From positions 38,002-102,001 of the forward strand of contig NZ_ATKM01000023.1 of NCBI RefSeq assembly GCF_000418555.1: a DNA stretch of 64,000 nt, in the 5' to 3' direction. Under the pieces are notes generated by a model. It made no database searches. It saw only the letters and a list, made by a program, of their open reading frames with translations, and was not told where the DNA came from. The position numbers and the translations under genes are program-made. The DNA is from Pseudomonas sp. P818 (GTDB lineage Bacteria > Pseudomonadota > Gammaproteobacteria > Pseudomonadales > Pseudomonadaceae). This document shows, one piece after another, positions 1-9,084 of the stretch. Position 1 is the stretch's first letter. Each line of letters opens with the position of its first letter.

Positions 1-165
1 CGTAGAATCGCAGCATTCCTCGCCAGAAATCCTCCGGCGGGCCCGTGAGCCCCGGCCGAACGAACGGTGATCCCGTTTCGTCATGCAGCCTCCTGATACC
101 GCGGCGATCTGCCGCTCGACGACGCTCACCGCACACACAACCGAATTAGTCGCAGGAATACCGTC

Positions 166-2004
166 ATGCCCGATTACCGCTCGAAAACCTCCACCCACGG
201 CCGCAACATGGCCGGCGCCCGCGCCCTCTGGCGCGCCACCGGGATGAAGGACGAAGACTTCAAGAAGCCGATCATCGCCATCGCCAACTCCTTCACCCAG
301 TTCGTGCCTGGCCACGTGCATCTGAAGGACCTGGGTCAGCTGGTCGCCCGCGAGATCGAGAAGCACGGCGGCGTGGCCAAGGAATTCAACACCATCGCCG
401 TGGACGACGGCATCGCCATGGGCCACGACGGCATGCTCTATTCGCTGCCGAGCCGCGAGATCATCGCCGACTCCGTCGAATACATGGTCAACGCCCATTG
501 CGCCGACGCCATCGTCTGCATCAGCAACTGCGACAAGATCACCCCCGGCATGCTGATGGCCGCCCTGCGCCTGAACATCCCGGCGGTGTTCGTCTCCGGC
601 GGCCCGATGGAAGCCGGCAAGACCAAGCTGGCCAACCATGGTCTGGACCTGGTCGACGCCATGGTCATCGCTGCCGATTCTTCGGCCAGTGACGAAAAGG
701 TCGCCGAATACGAGCGCAGCGCCTGCCCGACCTGCGGCAGCTGTTCCGGCATGTTCACCGCCAACTCGATGAACTGCCTGACCGAAGCCTTAGGGCTTTC
801 CCTGCCGGGCAACGGTTCGACCCTGGCCACCCACAGCGACCGTGAGCAGCTGTTCCTGCGCGCCGGCCGCCTGGCCGTCGAGCTGTGCCAGCGCTACTAC
901 GGCGAGGGCGACGAGTCGGTGCTGCCGCGCAACATCGCCAACTTCAAGGCGTTCGAGAACGCCATGATGCTCGACATCGCCATGGGCGGTTCGACCAACA
1001 CCATCCTGCACCTGCTGGCCGCTGCCCAGGAAGCCGAGGTGCCGTTCGACCTGCGCGACATCGATCGCCTGTCGCGCAAGGTCCCGCAGCTGTGCAAGGT
1101 GGCGCCGAACATCCAGAAGTACCACATGGAAGACGTGCACCGCGCCGGTGGCATCTTCTCCATCCTCGGCGAGCTGGCCCGTGGCGGCCTGCTGCACACC
1201 GACGTGCACACCGTACACAGCCCCAACATGGCCGAAGCCATCGCCCAGTGGGACATCACCCAGACCCAGGACGAAGCGGTTCACCACTTCTTCAAGGCTG
1301 GCCCTGCCGGCATCCCGACCCAGACTGCGTTCAGCCAGAGCACCCGCTGGCCAAGCCTGGACGATGACCGCGCCGAAGGCTGCATCCGCAGCGTCGAGCA
1401 CGCTTACTCCCAAGAGGGTGGGCTTGCGGTGCTGTACGGCAACATCGCCCTCGATGGCTGCGTGGTGAAGACCGCCGGTGTCGACGAGTCCATCCATGTG
1501 TTCGAAGGCACCGCCAAGGTGTTCGAGAGCCAGGACAGCGCGGTCAAGGGCATCCTCAATGATGAGGTGAAGGCCGGCGACATCGTCATCATCCGCTACG
1601 AAGGCCCAAAGGGCGGCCCGGGCATGCAGGAGATGCTGTATCCGACCAGCTACCTGAAGTCCAAGGGCCTGGGCAAGGCCTGCGCCCTGCTGACCGACGG
1701 TCGTTTCTCCGGCGGCACCAGCGGTCTGTCCATCGGCCACGCCTCGCCGGAAGCCGCATCGGGCGGCGCCATCGGTCTGGTCAACGACGGCGACAAGATC
1801 CTCATCGACATTCCCAACCGCAGCATCAACCTGCTGGTCAGCGATGAAGAACTGGCCGCCCGCCGCGCCGAGCAGGACAAGAAAGGCTGGAAGCCGGCGC
1901 AGCCGCGCGCGCGCAAGGTGACCACCGCCCTGAAAGCCTATGCATTGCTCGCCACCAGCGCCGACAAGGGCGCGGTGCGTGACAAGGCGATGCTCGACGG
2001 CTGA
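166..2004 (+). CDS. ilvD: Dihydroxy-acid dehydratase IlvD
   Basis: Dehydrates 2,3-dihydroxy-isovalerate and -methylvalerate to the 2-oxo acids, the third common step of valine and isoleucine synthesis, in the cytosol. The 612 residues match the long bacterial form. Iron-sulfur ligands are visible as Cys122 in SNCDKITPGM and in the CPTCGSCSG cluster (Cys187, 190, 193); GGSTNT lies mid-protein and GRFSGG near the C-terminus. An AGGA precedes the ATG by nine bases. It stands alone: the 165 bases upstream show no gene, and a strong terminator follows. Identification is secure. Confidence 0.97.
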   Translation: MPDYRSKTSTHGRNMAGARALWRATGMKDEDFKKPIIAIANSFTQFVPGHVHLKDLGQLVAREIEKHGGVAKEFNTIAVDDGIAMGHDGMLYSLPSREIIADSVEYMVNAHCADAIVCISNCDKITPGMLMAALRLNIPAVFVSGGPMEAGKTKLANHGLDLVDAMVIAADSSASDEKVAEYERSACPTCGSCSGMFTANSMNCLTEALGLSLPGNGSTLATHSDREQLFLRAGRLAVELCQRYYGEGDESVLPRNIANFKAFENAMMLDIAMGGSTNTILHLLAAAQEAEVPFDLRDIDRLSRKVPQLCKVAPNIQKYHMEDVHRAGGIFSILGELARGGLLHTDVHTVHSPNMAEAIAQWDITQTQDEAVHHFFKAGPAGIPTQTAFSQSTRWPSLDDDRAEGCIRSVEHAYSQEGGLAVLYGNIALDGCVVKTAGVDESIHVFEGTAKVFESQDSAVKGILNDEVKAGDIVIIRYEGPKGGPGMQEMLYPTSYLKSKGLGKACALLTDGRFSGGTSGLSIGHASPEAASGGAIGLVNDGDKILIDIPNRSINLLVSDEELAARRAEQDKKGWKPAQPRARKVTTALKAYALLATSADKGAVRDKAMLDG

Positions 2005-2018
2005 TCGCTGCTGCATAC

Positions 2019-2049
2019 AAAAGCCCGGCCCACCATGCCGGGCTTTTTT
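2019..2049 (+). terminator. Rho-independent terminator of ilvD
   Basis: A GC-rich hairpin with arms AAAAGCCCGGC and GCCGGGCTTTT is followed by a T run, 15 bases after the ilvD stop. Confidence 0.9.
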
Positions 2050-2120
2050 CTTGCCCACGGCTTTGCATCGAAGCGCAATCGGTCGCAAGCTGGCCGTTCG
2101 CTTACCAAGGGAGTCAACCG

Positions 2121-2579
2121 ATGCGCATCGGCCTGATCGCCGACACCCACAACCTGCTACGCCCCGAAGCGCTGGCGGCATTGCAGGGCGTCGACCACCT
2201 GATCCATGCCGGCGATATCGGCGGGCCGCATATCCTTGCGGAGCTGGAGCGCATCGCGCCGCTGTCGGTGGTGCGCGGCAACAACGATGACCAGGCCTGG
2301 GCCGACGCCATTCCAGAGCAATTGGTCCTGCGCTTCGACGCGGTTAGCCTTTATGTACTGCACGATCTCAAGCAATTGGCCATCGATCCCAGGGCCGAAG
2401 GCATCGACGTCGTAATCGCCGGGCATTCGCACAAGCCGCTGCATGAAGAGCGCGATGGCGTGCTCTACCTCAACCCTGGTAGCGCCGGCCCGCGACGCTT
2501 CAAGCTGCCCCTCGGCGTGGGCCTCCTGCATATCGAAGGCGACCAGTTTAGGGCCGAGCTGATCACGCTGCAGATCTGA
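2121..2579 (+). CDS. YfcE/MJ0936-type metallophosphoesterase
   Basis: Small (152 aa) calcineurin-like phosphodiesterase with the metal-binding signature of the YfcE/Vps29 family: IADTHN at residues 6-11, HAGDIGG near 31, RGNNDD near 52, GHSHKP near 101 and NPGSAGPRR near 119. These place Asp, His and Asn residues around a dinuclear metal centre. Family members cleave phosphodiesters such as bis-pNPP or cNMP, but the physiological substrate is not known. A GGGAG precedes the ATG. It is monocistronic between the ilvD terminator and a REP palindrome. Confidence 0.88.
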   Translation: MRIGLIADTHNLLRPEALAALQGVDHLIHAGDIGGPHILAELERIAPLSVVRGNNDDQAWADAIPEQLVLRFDAVSLYVLHDLKQLAIDPRAEGIDVVIAGHSHKPLHEERDGVLYLNPGSAGPRRFKLPLGVGLLHIEGDQFRAELITLQI

Positions 2580-2662
2580 AACCCGGTAGAGCGGACGACG
2601 CTTCACCCGTCCACCGCCCTGCGCCCAATGGGCGGACAAAAGAAGCGTTGTCTAGCCTCGCC

Positions 2663-2728
2663 GTAGGAGCGGCTTCAGCCGCGATGCTTCCGCCTCTTCG
2701 CGTCAATCGCGGCTGAAGCCGCTCCTAC
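2663..2728. repeat. REP palindrome pair
   Basis: An inverted repeat with arms GTAGGAGCGGCTTCAGCCGC and its complement, about 22 bases each, around a 22-base spacer. This is the common Pseudomonas REP doublet. Related single or paired copies with other cores occur at 7504, 13129, 16806, 30910 and 54394. Confidence 0.85.
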
Positions 2729-2846
2729 AAACGTCCCTGCATCGTTGCCTGGTCAGGGCTGGCAAAGGCTTACCCACATACTTGAAAAACGTTGCCACCG
2801 AATCCATCTAGGTAAATACAGCCTTTTCCCGCCTGATGGAGAACCC

Positions 2847-3374
2847 ATGACCCTCGACGAGCTCAACGCCATTCCCGGCGTGACCGCCAAGCCTGACGTC
2901 GCTACCGCCGACTTCGTCTACAACCACACCATGATCCGCGTGAAGGATCTGACCAAATCGCTGGATTTCTACACCCGCGTGCTGGGCTTCACCCTGCTGG
3001 AGAAGAAGGACTTCCCCGACGCCGAATTCAGCCTGTACTTCCTCGCCTTGATCGCTGACAAGTCGCAGATCCCGGCCGATCCGGCCGCCCGCCATCAGTG
3101 GCGCAAGTCGATCCCCGGCGTGCTGGAGCTGACCTACAACTACGGCACCGAGAAGGACCCGGAATTCTCCTACCACAGCGGCAACAGCGACCCGCGCGGC
3201 TTCGGCCACCTGTGCGTGGCGGTGCCGGACATCAAGGCCGCCTGCCAGCGTTTCGAAGATCTCGGTGTGGACTTCCAGAAACGCCTGACCGACGGTCGCA
3301 TGCGTGACATCGCCTTCATCAAGGATCCGGACGGTTACTGGGTGGAGATCATCCAGTTCACCGAAGTGATCTGA
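2847..3374 (+). CDS. gloA: Lactoylglutathione lyase (glyoxalase I)
   Basis: Isomerises the methylglyoxal-glutathione hemithioacetal to S-lactoylglutathione for methylglyoxal detoxification. At 175 aa it is the longer, human/yeast-like class, which is usually zinc-dependent, with extra segments compared with the 130-aa nickel type. Metal-ligand regions are visible: HTMIRVKD near residue 22, ELTYNYG near 93, GFGHLCVAV near 119 and WVEIIQF near the end. The start chosen has GGAG eight bases upstream; an in-frame upstream ATG lacks this. Single gene. Confidence 0.93.
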   Translation: MTLDELNAIPGVTAKPDVATADFVYNHTMIRVKDLTKSLDFYTRVLGFTLLEKKDFPDAEFSLYFLALIADKSQIPADPAARHQWRKSIPGVLELTYNYGTEKDPEFSYHSGNSDPRGFGHLCVAVPDIKAACQRFEDLGVDFQKRLTDGRMRDIAFIKDPDGYWVEIIQFTEVI

Positions 3375-3439
3375 CGCTCGACCCCGCAAACCCGACGAGG
3401 GGCTGCCTCCAGCGAGGCTGCCCCATGTCGTTGCAGGGA

Positions 3440-4087
3440 TCAACTGACGCCGACGTAACGATCGGCCCGGTGATTGATCGCCAGCACCAGATTGAGCATC
3501 ACCGCCCCCAGCACCGAGAGCAGCACCTTGTCTGGCGACACCACGAAGATGGCAGCCAGCACGATGCTCGCGTCGATGGCCATCTGCACCGCGCCGGCAC
3601 GAAAGCCGAAGCGTTCCTGCATGTACAGGGCGAGAATGTTCACCCCGCCCAGGCTGGCGCGATGGCGGAACAACATGAGCAACCCCAGGCCCATCGCAGC
3701 CCCACCGAACAATGCGGCATACACGGCATTGAGATGGGCGAAGGCAACCCACTGCGGCGTCAGTTCGGCCAGCAGCGAAACCAGCAGCACCGCGCAGCCG
3801 GTACGCAAAGTGAAGCCCCAGCCCATGCGCCAGATACCGAGCAGGTAGAACGGCAGGTTGACCAGGCAGAACACCAGCCCGAACGACCAGCCAGCCTGAT
3901 AGTTGGCCAGAAAGGCGATGCCGACGGTGCCGCCGGTCAGCAGCCCGGCATGCGTATAAAAGGCGATGTCCAAGGCCACCAGGGCGGTGCCGAACAGCAA
4001 GGCCAGCGCATCCTCCCACAGCGGGTGGCGCACGAAGAGTGCAGCGACGGCGCTCGGGCGCTCGTCAACGGGTGATTGATCCGTCAT
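3440..4087 (-). CDS. YitT family (DUF161) membrane protein
   Basis: Integral membrane protein of 215 aa with about six hydrophobic segments, matching the YitT/DUF161 N-terminal family without the C-terminal DUF2179 domain found in Gram-positive members. Telltale pieces are the glycine-rich GGTVGIAFLAN early on and LGGVNILALYMQERFG in the second half. Function is unknown. The ATG at 4087 is preceded by AGG; an upstream ATG at 4114 is possible. It converges with gloA, separated by a GC-rich imperfect hairpin near 3400-3425. Confidence 0.82.
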   Translation of the reverse strand: MTDQSPVDERPSAVAALFVRHPLWEDALALLFGTALVALDIAFYTHAGLLTGGTVGIAFLANYQAGWSFGLVFCLVNLPFYLLGIWRMGWGFTLRTGCAVLLVSLLAELTPQWVAFAHLNAVYAALFGGAAMGLGLLMLFRHRASLGGVNILALYMQERFGFRAGAVQMAIDASIVLAAIFVVSPDKVLLSVLGAVMLNLVLAINHRADRYVGVS

Positions 4088-4198
4088 CGAAATACCTGCA
4101 GCAACATTCACCAAAGAAATGACGGCAGAGGCAAGGCAATGGCCGTCACGCGCGCTGGTGGAATCAGGCGGCAGAGACGGCCGGAACGGTCGTTATGC

Positions 4199-4717
4199 TT
4201 ATGCGCCGCGCCGTTCCCACACCTCGAAGGCGTAGAAGGGCGCCTCGGCAGAAGCCGGATGCTCGACGCTGGACGTCACGCGCCAGACCGACTCGTCGAT
4301 TTGTGGAAAGAACGCATCGCCCTCAGGCTCGAGACCGACACGGGTCAGATACAGGCGATCGGCCTGTTCCAGGCCCAGCTCATAGAGCTGCGCGCCGCCA
4401 ATCAGCATCAACTCTTCGGCATCCTCTTCACGCGCCCACACATCGGCGCGCTCAATGGCCGCTTCCAGGGTGGCGAATACCTCGGCGCCTTCCAGGGTCA
4501 GGCCCGGCTGGCGGCTGACCACCAGATTGAGCCGGCCCGGCAGCGGCCGACCGAGCGAATCCCAGGTCTTGCGCCCCATGATGATCGGCTTGCCCAGGGT
4601 CAGGGCCTTGAAGTGCTTGAGGTCCGCCGGCAGATGCCAGGGCAGTTGGTTGTCGCGGCCGATCACGCGGTTGTCGGCGAGGGCGGCGATCAGGCAGAGG
4701 GGCAGTGTCGTTTTCAT
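4199..4717 (-). CDS. folA: Dihydrofolate reductase
   Basis: Reduces dihydrofolate to tetrahydrofolate with NADPH. At 172 aa it shows NRVIGRDNQLPWHLPADL (substrate and Met20-loop region), the active-site acid in the ADLKHF helix, MGRKTWDSLGRPLPGR (NADPH site) and LIGGAQLY. The start is the ATG before KTTLPLCLIAAL; an ATG four codons upstream is equally readable and there is no clear Shine-Dalgarno for either. Thymidylate synthase, which generates its substrate, lies about 5 kb away. Confidence 0.94.
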   Translation of the reverse strand: MKTTLPLCLIAALADNRVIGRDNQLPWHLPADLKHFKALTLGKPIIMGRKTWDSLGRPLPGRLNLVVSRQPGLTLEGAEVFATLEAAIERADVWAREEDAEELMLIGGAQLYELGLEQADRLYLTRVGLEPEGDAFFPQIDESVWRVTSSVEHPASAEAPFYAFEVWERRGA

Positions 4718-4874
4718 GGCCGCGAGCATAGCAGAGCGCCCCGCGCACCCGCAGCCCACCTTTGGCTTTGCCGAATGGCGCACAGAACCGTCTAGGCTTG
4801 GAGCTCTGTAGCAGAATCGTCACCCTTGCCGGTGCAGGCTTGGGTTTCCATCCCCTGTGCAAGGAGGTACCACC

Positions 4875-6026
4875 ATGTTGACCAAACCGCTTCGCAGCTG
4901 GCTGCTCTGCGCCGGCCTGTTGCTACCGACCCTCGGCCTCGCCGCGCCAGCCAAGCCCGACAGCGTGCAGGCCGCCATCGACTGGGCGCAGCAACAGCCC
5001 CTGGCGCACAAGGGCAAGCCCCATGGCGACGCCAAACCGCTGGTCATCGCCCACCGCGGCGCCAGCGGTTACGTCCCCGAGCACACCCTGGCCGCCTACG
5101 CCCTGGCCATTCTGCAGGGCGCGGACTATGTCGAGCCGGACCTGGTGATGACCCGCGACGGCCAGCTGGTGGCCCGTCACGACAACGAGCTGGGGCTGAC
5201 CACCGACGTCTCGCAGCGTCCGGAGTTCGCCAACCGCAAGCGCACCCAGACGGTGGACGGCGTCAGCCTGGAAGGCTGGTTCAGCGAGGACTTCAGCCTG
5301 GCCGAACTCAAGACCCTGCGCGCCATCGAACGTATCCCGCAGGTGCGTCCGGCCAATACCCGTTTCGATGGCCAATTCGAGATCCCAACCCTGCAGGAGA
5401 TCATCGACCTGGTGAAGAGCCTGCAACTCAGCCAGCAGCGGGTCATCGGCCTGTACCCGGAAACCAAGCACCCGACCCACTTCCAGCAGATCGGCCTGGC
5501 CATGGAGCAGCCACTGGTCAAGGTGCTTAAGCGCAACGGTTACAACAGCGCCAAGGCGCCGGTGTACATCCAGTCCTTCGAGGTGGAGAACCTCAAGACC
5601 CTCAGCCGTCTGACCCAGGTGCGCCTGGTGCAACTGCTGTGGACCGAGGGCCAACCCTATGACCAGCAGGTGCTCGGCACCGGTCTGAGCTACGCCCAGA
5701 TGATCACGCCCAAGGGCCTGAAGGCCATCGCCCGCTACGCCAGCGGCATCGGCCCGGAGAAAGGCATGATCATCCCGCGCGACGCCGCCGGCAATCTGAC
5801 CACGCCCACCAGCCTGGTGCGTGACGCTCATGCGGCCAAGCTCAAGGTCCACCCCTACACCTTCCGCGCCGAGAACGCCTTCCTGCCCACCAGCCTGCGC
5901 AACGGCAGCGAGCCGGCCGAGCGCGGCGATATCGAAGCCGAGCTGCGCGCCTTCCTCGCCACCGGCATCGACGGTCTGTTCATCGACCAGCCGGACATCG
6001 CCGTACGCCTGCGCGAACAACGCTGA
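4875..6026 (+). CDS. glpQ: Periplasmic glycerophosphodiester phosphodiesterase
   Basis: Hydrolyses glycerophosphodiesters to glycerol-3-phosphate and an alcohol. The N-terminus is a clear signal peptide (positive KPLRSW, hydrophobic LLCAGLLLPTLGL, cleavage near LAAPA). The catalytic core starts with HRGASGYVPEHT near residue 58, followed by EPDLVMTRDG and VARHDNELGLTT, as in the GlpQ GDPD family, and ends at 383 aa. The start is set by a perfect AAGGAGG eight bases upstream. A weak Pho-box-like sequence upstream was not convincing. Confidence 0.93.
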   Translation: MLTKPLRSWLLCAGLLLPTLGLAAPAKPDSVQAAIDWAQQQPLAHKGKPHGDAKPLVIAHRGASGYVPEHTLAAYALAILQGADYVEPDLVMTRDGQLVARHDNELGLTTDVSQRPEFANRKRTQTVDGVSLEGWFSEDFSLAELKTLRAIERIPQVRPANTRFDGQFEIPTLQEIIDLVKSLQLSQQRVIGLYPETKHPTHFQQIGLAMEQPLVKVLKRNGYNSAKAPVYIQSFEVENLKTLSRLTQVRLVQLLWTEGQPYDQQVLGTGLSYAQMITPKGLKAIARYASGIGPEKGMIIPRDAAGNLTTPTSLVRDAHAAKLKVHPYTFRAENAFLPTSLRNGSEPAERGDIEAELRAFLATGIDGLFIDQPDIAVRLREQR

Positions 6027-6086
6027 GTCGCGCCATGACGGATCAGGGGTTATCCTCAACCCCTGATCCGCACGACGAGACGCCGC

Positions 6087-7478
6087 GTGACTGACGCCTC
6101 CTCCCCTACGCCCCTGCAACGCCTCTGGCTCAGCGAGACCATTCGCCTGCGCGAGGAACACGCCGGCCCGCTCGAAGACGCCGAGGCCAATCGCCTGGCC
6201 CGCGCCGAGGACGGCGATCTGGCCGAGCGCATCCAGCATCGCGCCCTGTTTCTGGCCCGCCGTGGCGGCCAGTGGCAAGCGCTGCTGCACTGGCTGCAGG
6301 GCGCCCGTCTGGCAGGCCTGCTGCTCGCCCTGCTGGCCCTGCTCAGCGGCGCCGGCCTGGCCCTGGCGGCACTGGGCGACGGGCGTCAGCCGGTCAATGT
6401 GTTCTGGGCTCTGGGTAGCCTGCTCGGGCTCAACCTGCTGATGCTGGTGGGCTGGCTGCTCAGCCTGCTGCTGACCCGCGACCACCCCGGCGCACTCGGT
6501 CGTCTGTGGCTATGGCTCAGCGAGAAGCTGGCGCGCGACGCCAGCGCCGCGCAACTGGCCCCGGCCCTGCTGCTGATGCTGCAACGCCAGCGCCTGACTC
6601 GCTGGGGCCTGGGCCTGCTGGTCAACGGCCTGTGGACGCTGGCCATGCTCGCCGCGCTGACCACCCTGTTGCTGCTGCTCGCCACCCGCCGCTACGGCTT
6701 CGTCTGGGAGACCACCATCCTCGCTGGCGACACCTTCATTGCCCTGACCCAGAGCATCGGCGCCCTGCCCGCTCTGCTCGGCTTCAGCCTGCCGGATATC
6801 GAGGTCATTCGCGCTAGCGGCGATGCCGCCATCGCCAGCGAAGCCGCCCGGCAGAGCTGGGCCGGCTGGCTGGTCGGCGTGGTGCTGGTCTACGGCCTGC
6901 TGCCACGCCTGCTGCTGGCGCTGCTGTGCCTGTGGCGCTGGCAGTCGGGCACGCGCAGACTGCGCCTGGATCTCGACCTGCCGAGCTACAGCCTGCTGCG
7001 CCAGCGCCTGCAACCGGACAGCGAACGCCTCGGCGTCTGCGACCTGGCACCAGCCGCCCTGCACCAACCGCAAGGCGGCGCCAGTGCCCAACCCGGCAGT
7101 GGCGCCCTCCTGCTCGGCCTGGAGCTGGACGAGCGCCGCCCCTGGCCACCGCTGCCGCTACCGAAGGGCGTGGCCGATGCCGGGGTGATCGACAGCCGCG
7201 AGCAGCGCCGCCAGTTGCTCGAACAGCTGACCCGCTTCCCGCCCCAGCGCCTGGCCATCGCCTGCGATCCACGCCGCTCACCGGATCGCGGCACCCTGGC
7301 GCTGCTCGGCGAGCTGGCGCGCTCGTCCTCTGCCACGCGCATCTGGCTGCTGCCGCCTGCCCCTGGCGAATACCTGGACAGCGCCCGCCTGGCGGACTGG
7401 CACCAGGCCCTCGGCACGCTAGGGCTGACCCACTGTGATACGGCGCCGCTGAACTGGCTGGAGACAGGGCATGACTAG
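6087..7478 (+). CDS. DUF2868 membrane protein
   Basis: A 463-aa membrane protein beginning at GTG. The first 70 residues are charged, then four or so hydrophobic stretches follow (about 80-103, 113-134, 172-202 and 263-283), and a soluble C-terminal half carries no motif I recognise. The pattern matches DUF2868 proteins, which are regularly encoded just upstream of a DUF3482 GTPase, as here. Function is unknown; the pairing suggests a membrane partner of the GTPase (inference). The spacer to the GTPase gene holds a REP palindrome. Confidence 0.8.
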   Translation: MTDASSPTPLQRLWLSETIRLREEHAGPLEDAEANRLARAEDGDLAERIQHRALFLARRGGQWQALLHWLQGARLAGLLLALLALLSGAGLALAALGDGRQPVNVFWALGSLLGLNLLMLVGWLLSLLLTRDHPGALGRLWLWLSEKLARDASAAQLAPALLLMLQRQRLTRWGLGLLVNGLWTLAMLAALTTLLLLLATRRYGFVWETTILAGDTFIALTQSIGALPALLGFSLPDIEVIRASGDAAIASEAARQSWAGWLVGVVLVYGLLPRLLLALLCLWRWQSGTRRLRLDLDLPSYSLLRQRLQPDSERLGVCDLAPAALHQPQGGASAQPGSGALLLGLELDERRPWPPLPLPKGVADAGVIDSREQRRQLLEQLTRFPPQRLAIACDPRRSPDRGTLALLGELARSSSATRIWLLPPAPGEYLDSARLADWHQALGTLGLTHCDTAPLNWLETGHD

Positions 7479-7503
7479 AGAGCCGCAGGCACACGGGCTT
7501 CAT

Positions 7504-7571
7504 GTAGGAGCGAGCTCTGCTCGCGAAGCTTTTGCCGTTTGCCATGGTTCGCGAGCAGAGCTCGCTCCTAC
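7504..7571. repeat. REP palindrome pair
   Basis: Arms GTAGGAGCGAGCTCTGCTCG and its complement (24 bases each) separated by about 20 bases, inside the DUF2868-DUF3482 spacer. The same arm family occurs at 13129-13195. Confidence 0.85.
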
Positions 7572-7619
7572 CCCAATGCCCGCTCTGTTGCCTCCGAGCT
7601 ACCCGGCCGAGACCACGCC

Positions 7620-9002
7620 ATGAGCCCACCACTGAAACTCGCCCTGGTCGGCCATACCAACGTCGGCAAGACCTCGCTGCTGCGCACCCTGACCCGCGAT
7701 GTGGAATTCGGCGAAGTCTCGCCGCGTGCCAGCACCACGCGCCATGTCGAGGGTGCGCGGCTGTCGGTGGACGGTCAGGCGCTGCTGGAGCTGTACGACA
7801 CCCCCGGCCTGGAGGACGCCATCGCCCTGCTCGACTACCTGGAGCGCCTCGACCGCCCCGGCGAGCGCCTGGACGGCCCGGCGCGTCTGGCCCGCTTCCT
7901 CGAAGGCAGCGAGGCGCGCCAGCGCTATGAGCAGGAAGCCAAGGTGCTGCGCCAGTTGCTGGCCTCCGACGCCGGCCTGTACGTGATCGACGTGCGCGAG
8001 CCGGTGCTGGCCAAGTACCGCGATGAACTGGCGGTGCTGACCATGTGCGGCCGCCCGCTGCTGCCGGTGCTCAACTTCGTCGCCAGCGCCAGCCACCGCG
8101 AAGGCGAGTGGCGCGAGGCCCTGGCGCGTCTCGGCCTGCACGCGCTGGTGGCGTTCGACAGCGTGGCGCCGCCGGAGGATGGCGAACGGCGTCTCTACGA
8201 AAGCCTCGCCCTGCTGCTGGAGCGCTCGCGCCCGCAGTTGCAACGCCTGATCGAGGATCACGAAGCGCAGCGCCGCACGCGGCGCCAGGCCGGTAACCGT
8301 CTGATCGCCGAGCTGCTGATCGACTGCGCCGCCTGCCGCCGCAGCGTCGCCGCTCAGCCGTTGCTGGAGCAGGCCGCCGTGAACGAGCTGCGCGATGCGA
8401 TTCGCCAGCGCGAGCAACGCTGCGTCGAAGCCCTGCTGCGCCTGTACGCCTTCCGCAGCAGCGATGCCCAGGCCGACGACCTGCCGCTGCTCGATGGCCG
8501 CTGGGGCGACGACCTGTTCAACCCGGAAACCCTCAAGCAGCTCGGCATCAAGGTCGGCGGCGGCATGGCCGCAGGTGCTGCCACCGGCGTAGGGGTCGAC
8601 CTGCTGGTCGGCGGCATCACCCTGGGCGCTGCTGCAGCGCTGGGTGCGGTGATCGGCGGCAGCGCGCAGACACTGCGCAACTACGGCGAAAGACTGAAGG
8701 GAAAACTGAAAGGCCAACGCGAACTGACCGTCGATGACGCCGTGCTGCGCCTGCTCGCCCTGCGTCAGCAGCAACTGCTGGCGGCACTGGATAAACGCGG
8801 CCACGCCGCCATGGACGCCATCGCCCTCGGCGCCCCGCAGGAAGTCCTATGGCGCCAGGGCAAGCTGCCCGCCCCGCTGAACGTGGCACGCGCCCATCCC
8901 GAATGGTCGTCGCTCAACCCCGGCGCACGTCTGGAAGAGGCCGAACGCGCCGAACAGGTAGAGCGTTTGTGCAGTGAAATCGCCATGCAACCGGTGGGCT
9001 GA
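7620..9002 (+). CDS. DUF3482 GTPase
   Basis: A 460-aa GTP-binding protein of the Era/TrmE-like fold joined to a DUF3482 tail. The P-loop GHTNVGKTS is at residues 11-19, the switch-I threonines in STTRH, and DTPGLED supplies the G3 motif; the G4 site is degenerate (LNFVASAS instead of NKxD). A glycine/alanine-rich hydrophobic stretch near residues 308-345 suggests membrane insertion. The start follows from alignment of the P-loop to the usual position. The last codons and stop are supplied by a REP palindrome. Partner of the upstream DUF2868 protein; function unknown. Confidence 0.83.
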   Translation: MSPPLKLALVGHTNVGKTSLLRTLTRDVEFGEVSPRASTTRHVEGARLSVDGQALLELYDTPGLEDAIALLDYLERLDRPGERLDGPARLARFLEGSEARQRYEQEAKVLRQLLASDAGLYVIDVREPVLAKYRDELAVLTMCGRPLLPVLNFVASASHREGEWREALARLGLHALVAFDSVAPPEDGERRLYESLALLLERSRPQLQRLIEDHEAQRRTRRQAGNRLIAELLIDCAACRRSVAAQPLLEQAAVNELRDAIRQREQRCVEALLRLYAFRSSDAQADDLPLLDGRWGDDLFNPETLKQLGIKVGGGMAAGAATGVGVDLLVGGITLGAAAALGAVIGGSAQTLRNYGERLKGKLKGQRELTVDDAVLRLLALRQQQLLAALDKRGHAAMDAIALGAPQEVLWRQGKLPAPLNVARAHPEWSSLNPGARLEEAERAEQVERLCSEIAMQPVG

Positions 9003-9057
9003 AGCCCACCCTACAGGCGTATATCGAAGCCCCACTTAGGGTGGGCTTCAGCCCACC
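8993..9057. repeat. REP-like inverted repeat, left of the transposase
   Basis: Two copies of the GGTGGGCTGAAGCCCACC palindrome in opposite orientation about 24 bases apart. The first overlaps the final codons of the DUF3482 gene. A third copy lies at 9673-9694, on the other side of the transposase gene. Confidence 0.8.
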
Positions 9058-9084
9058 TCTCCACCGCCAACACACAAGCAACTG

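Noticed and set aside
790..2181. A 463-codon minus-strand frame
   Set aside because: Antisense shadow of ilvD with no motif or ribosome-binding site.
3425..4075. A 216-codon plus-strand frame
   Set aside because: Antisense to the YitT membrane protein gene; Gln/His-rich shadow composition.
4805..4822. Pho box upstream of glpQ
   Set aside because: CTGTAGC-N4-TCGTCAC matches only about four of seven positions in each half-site, no better than chance in a leader of this size.
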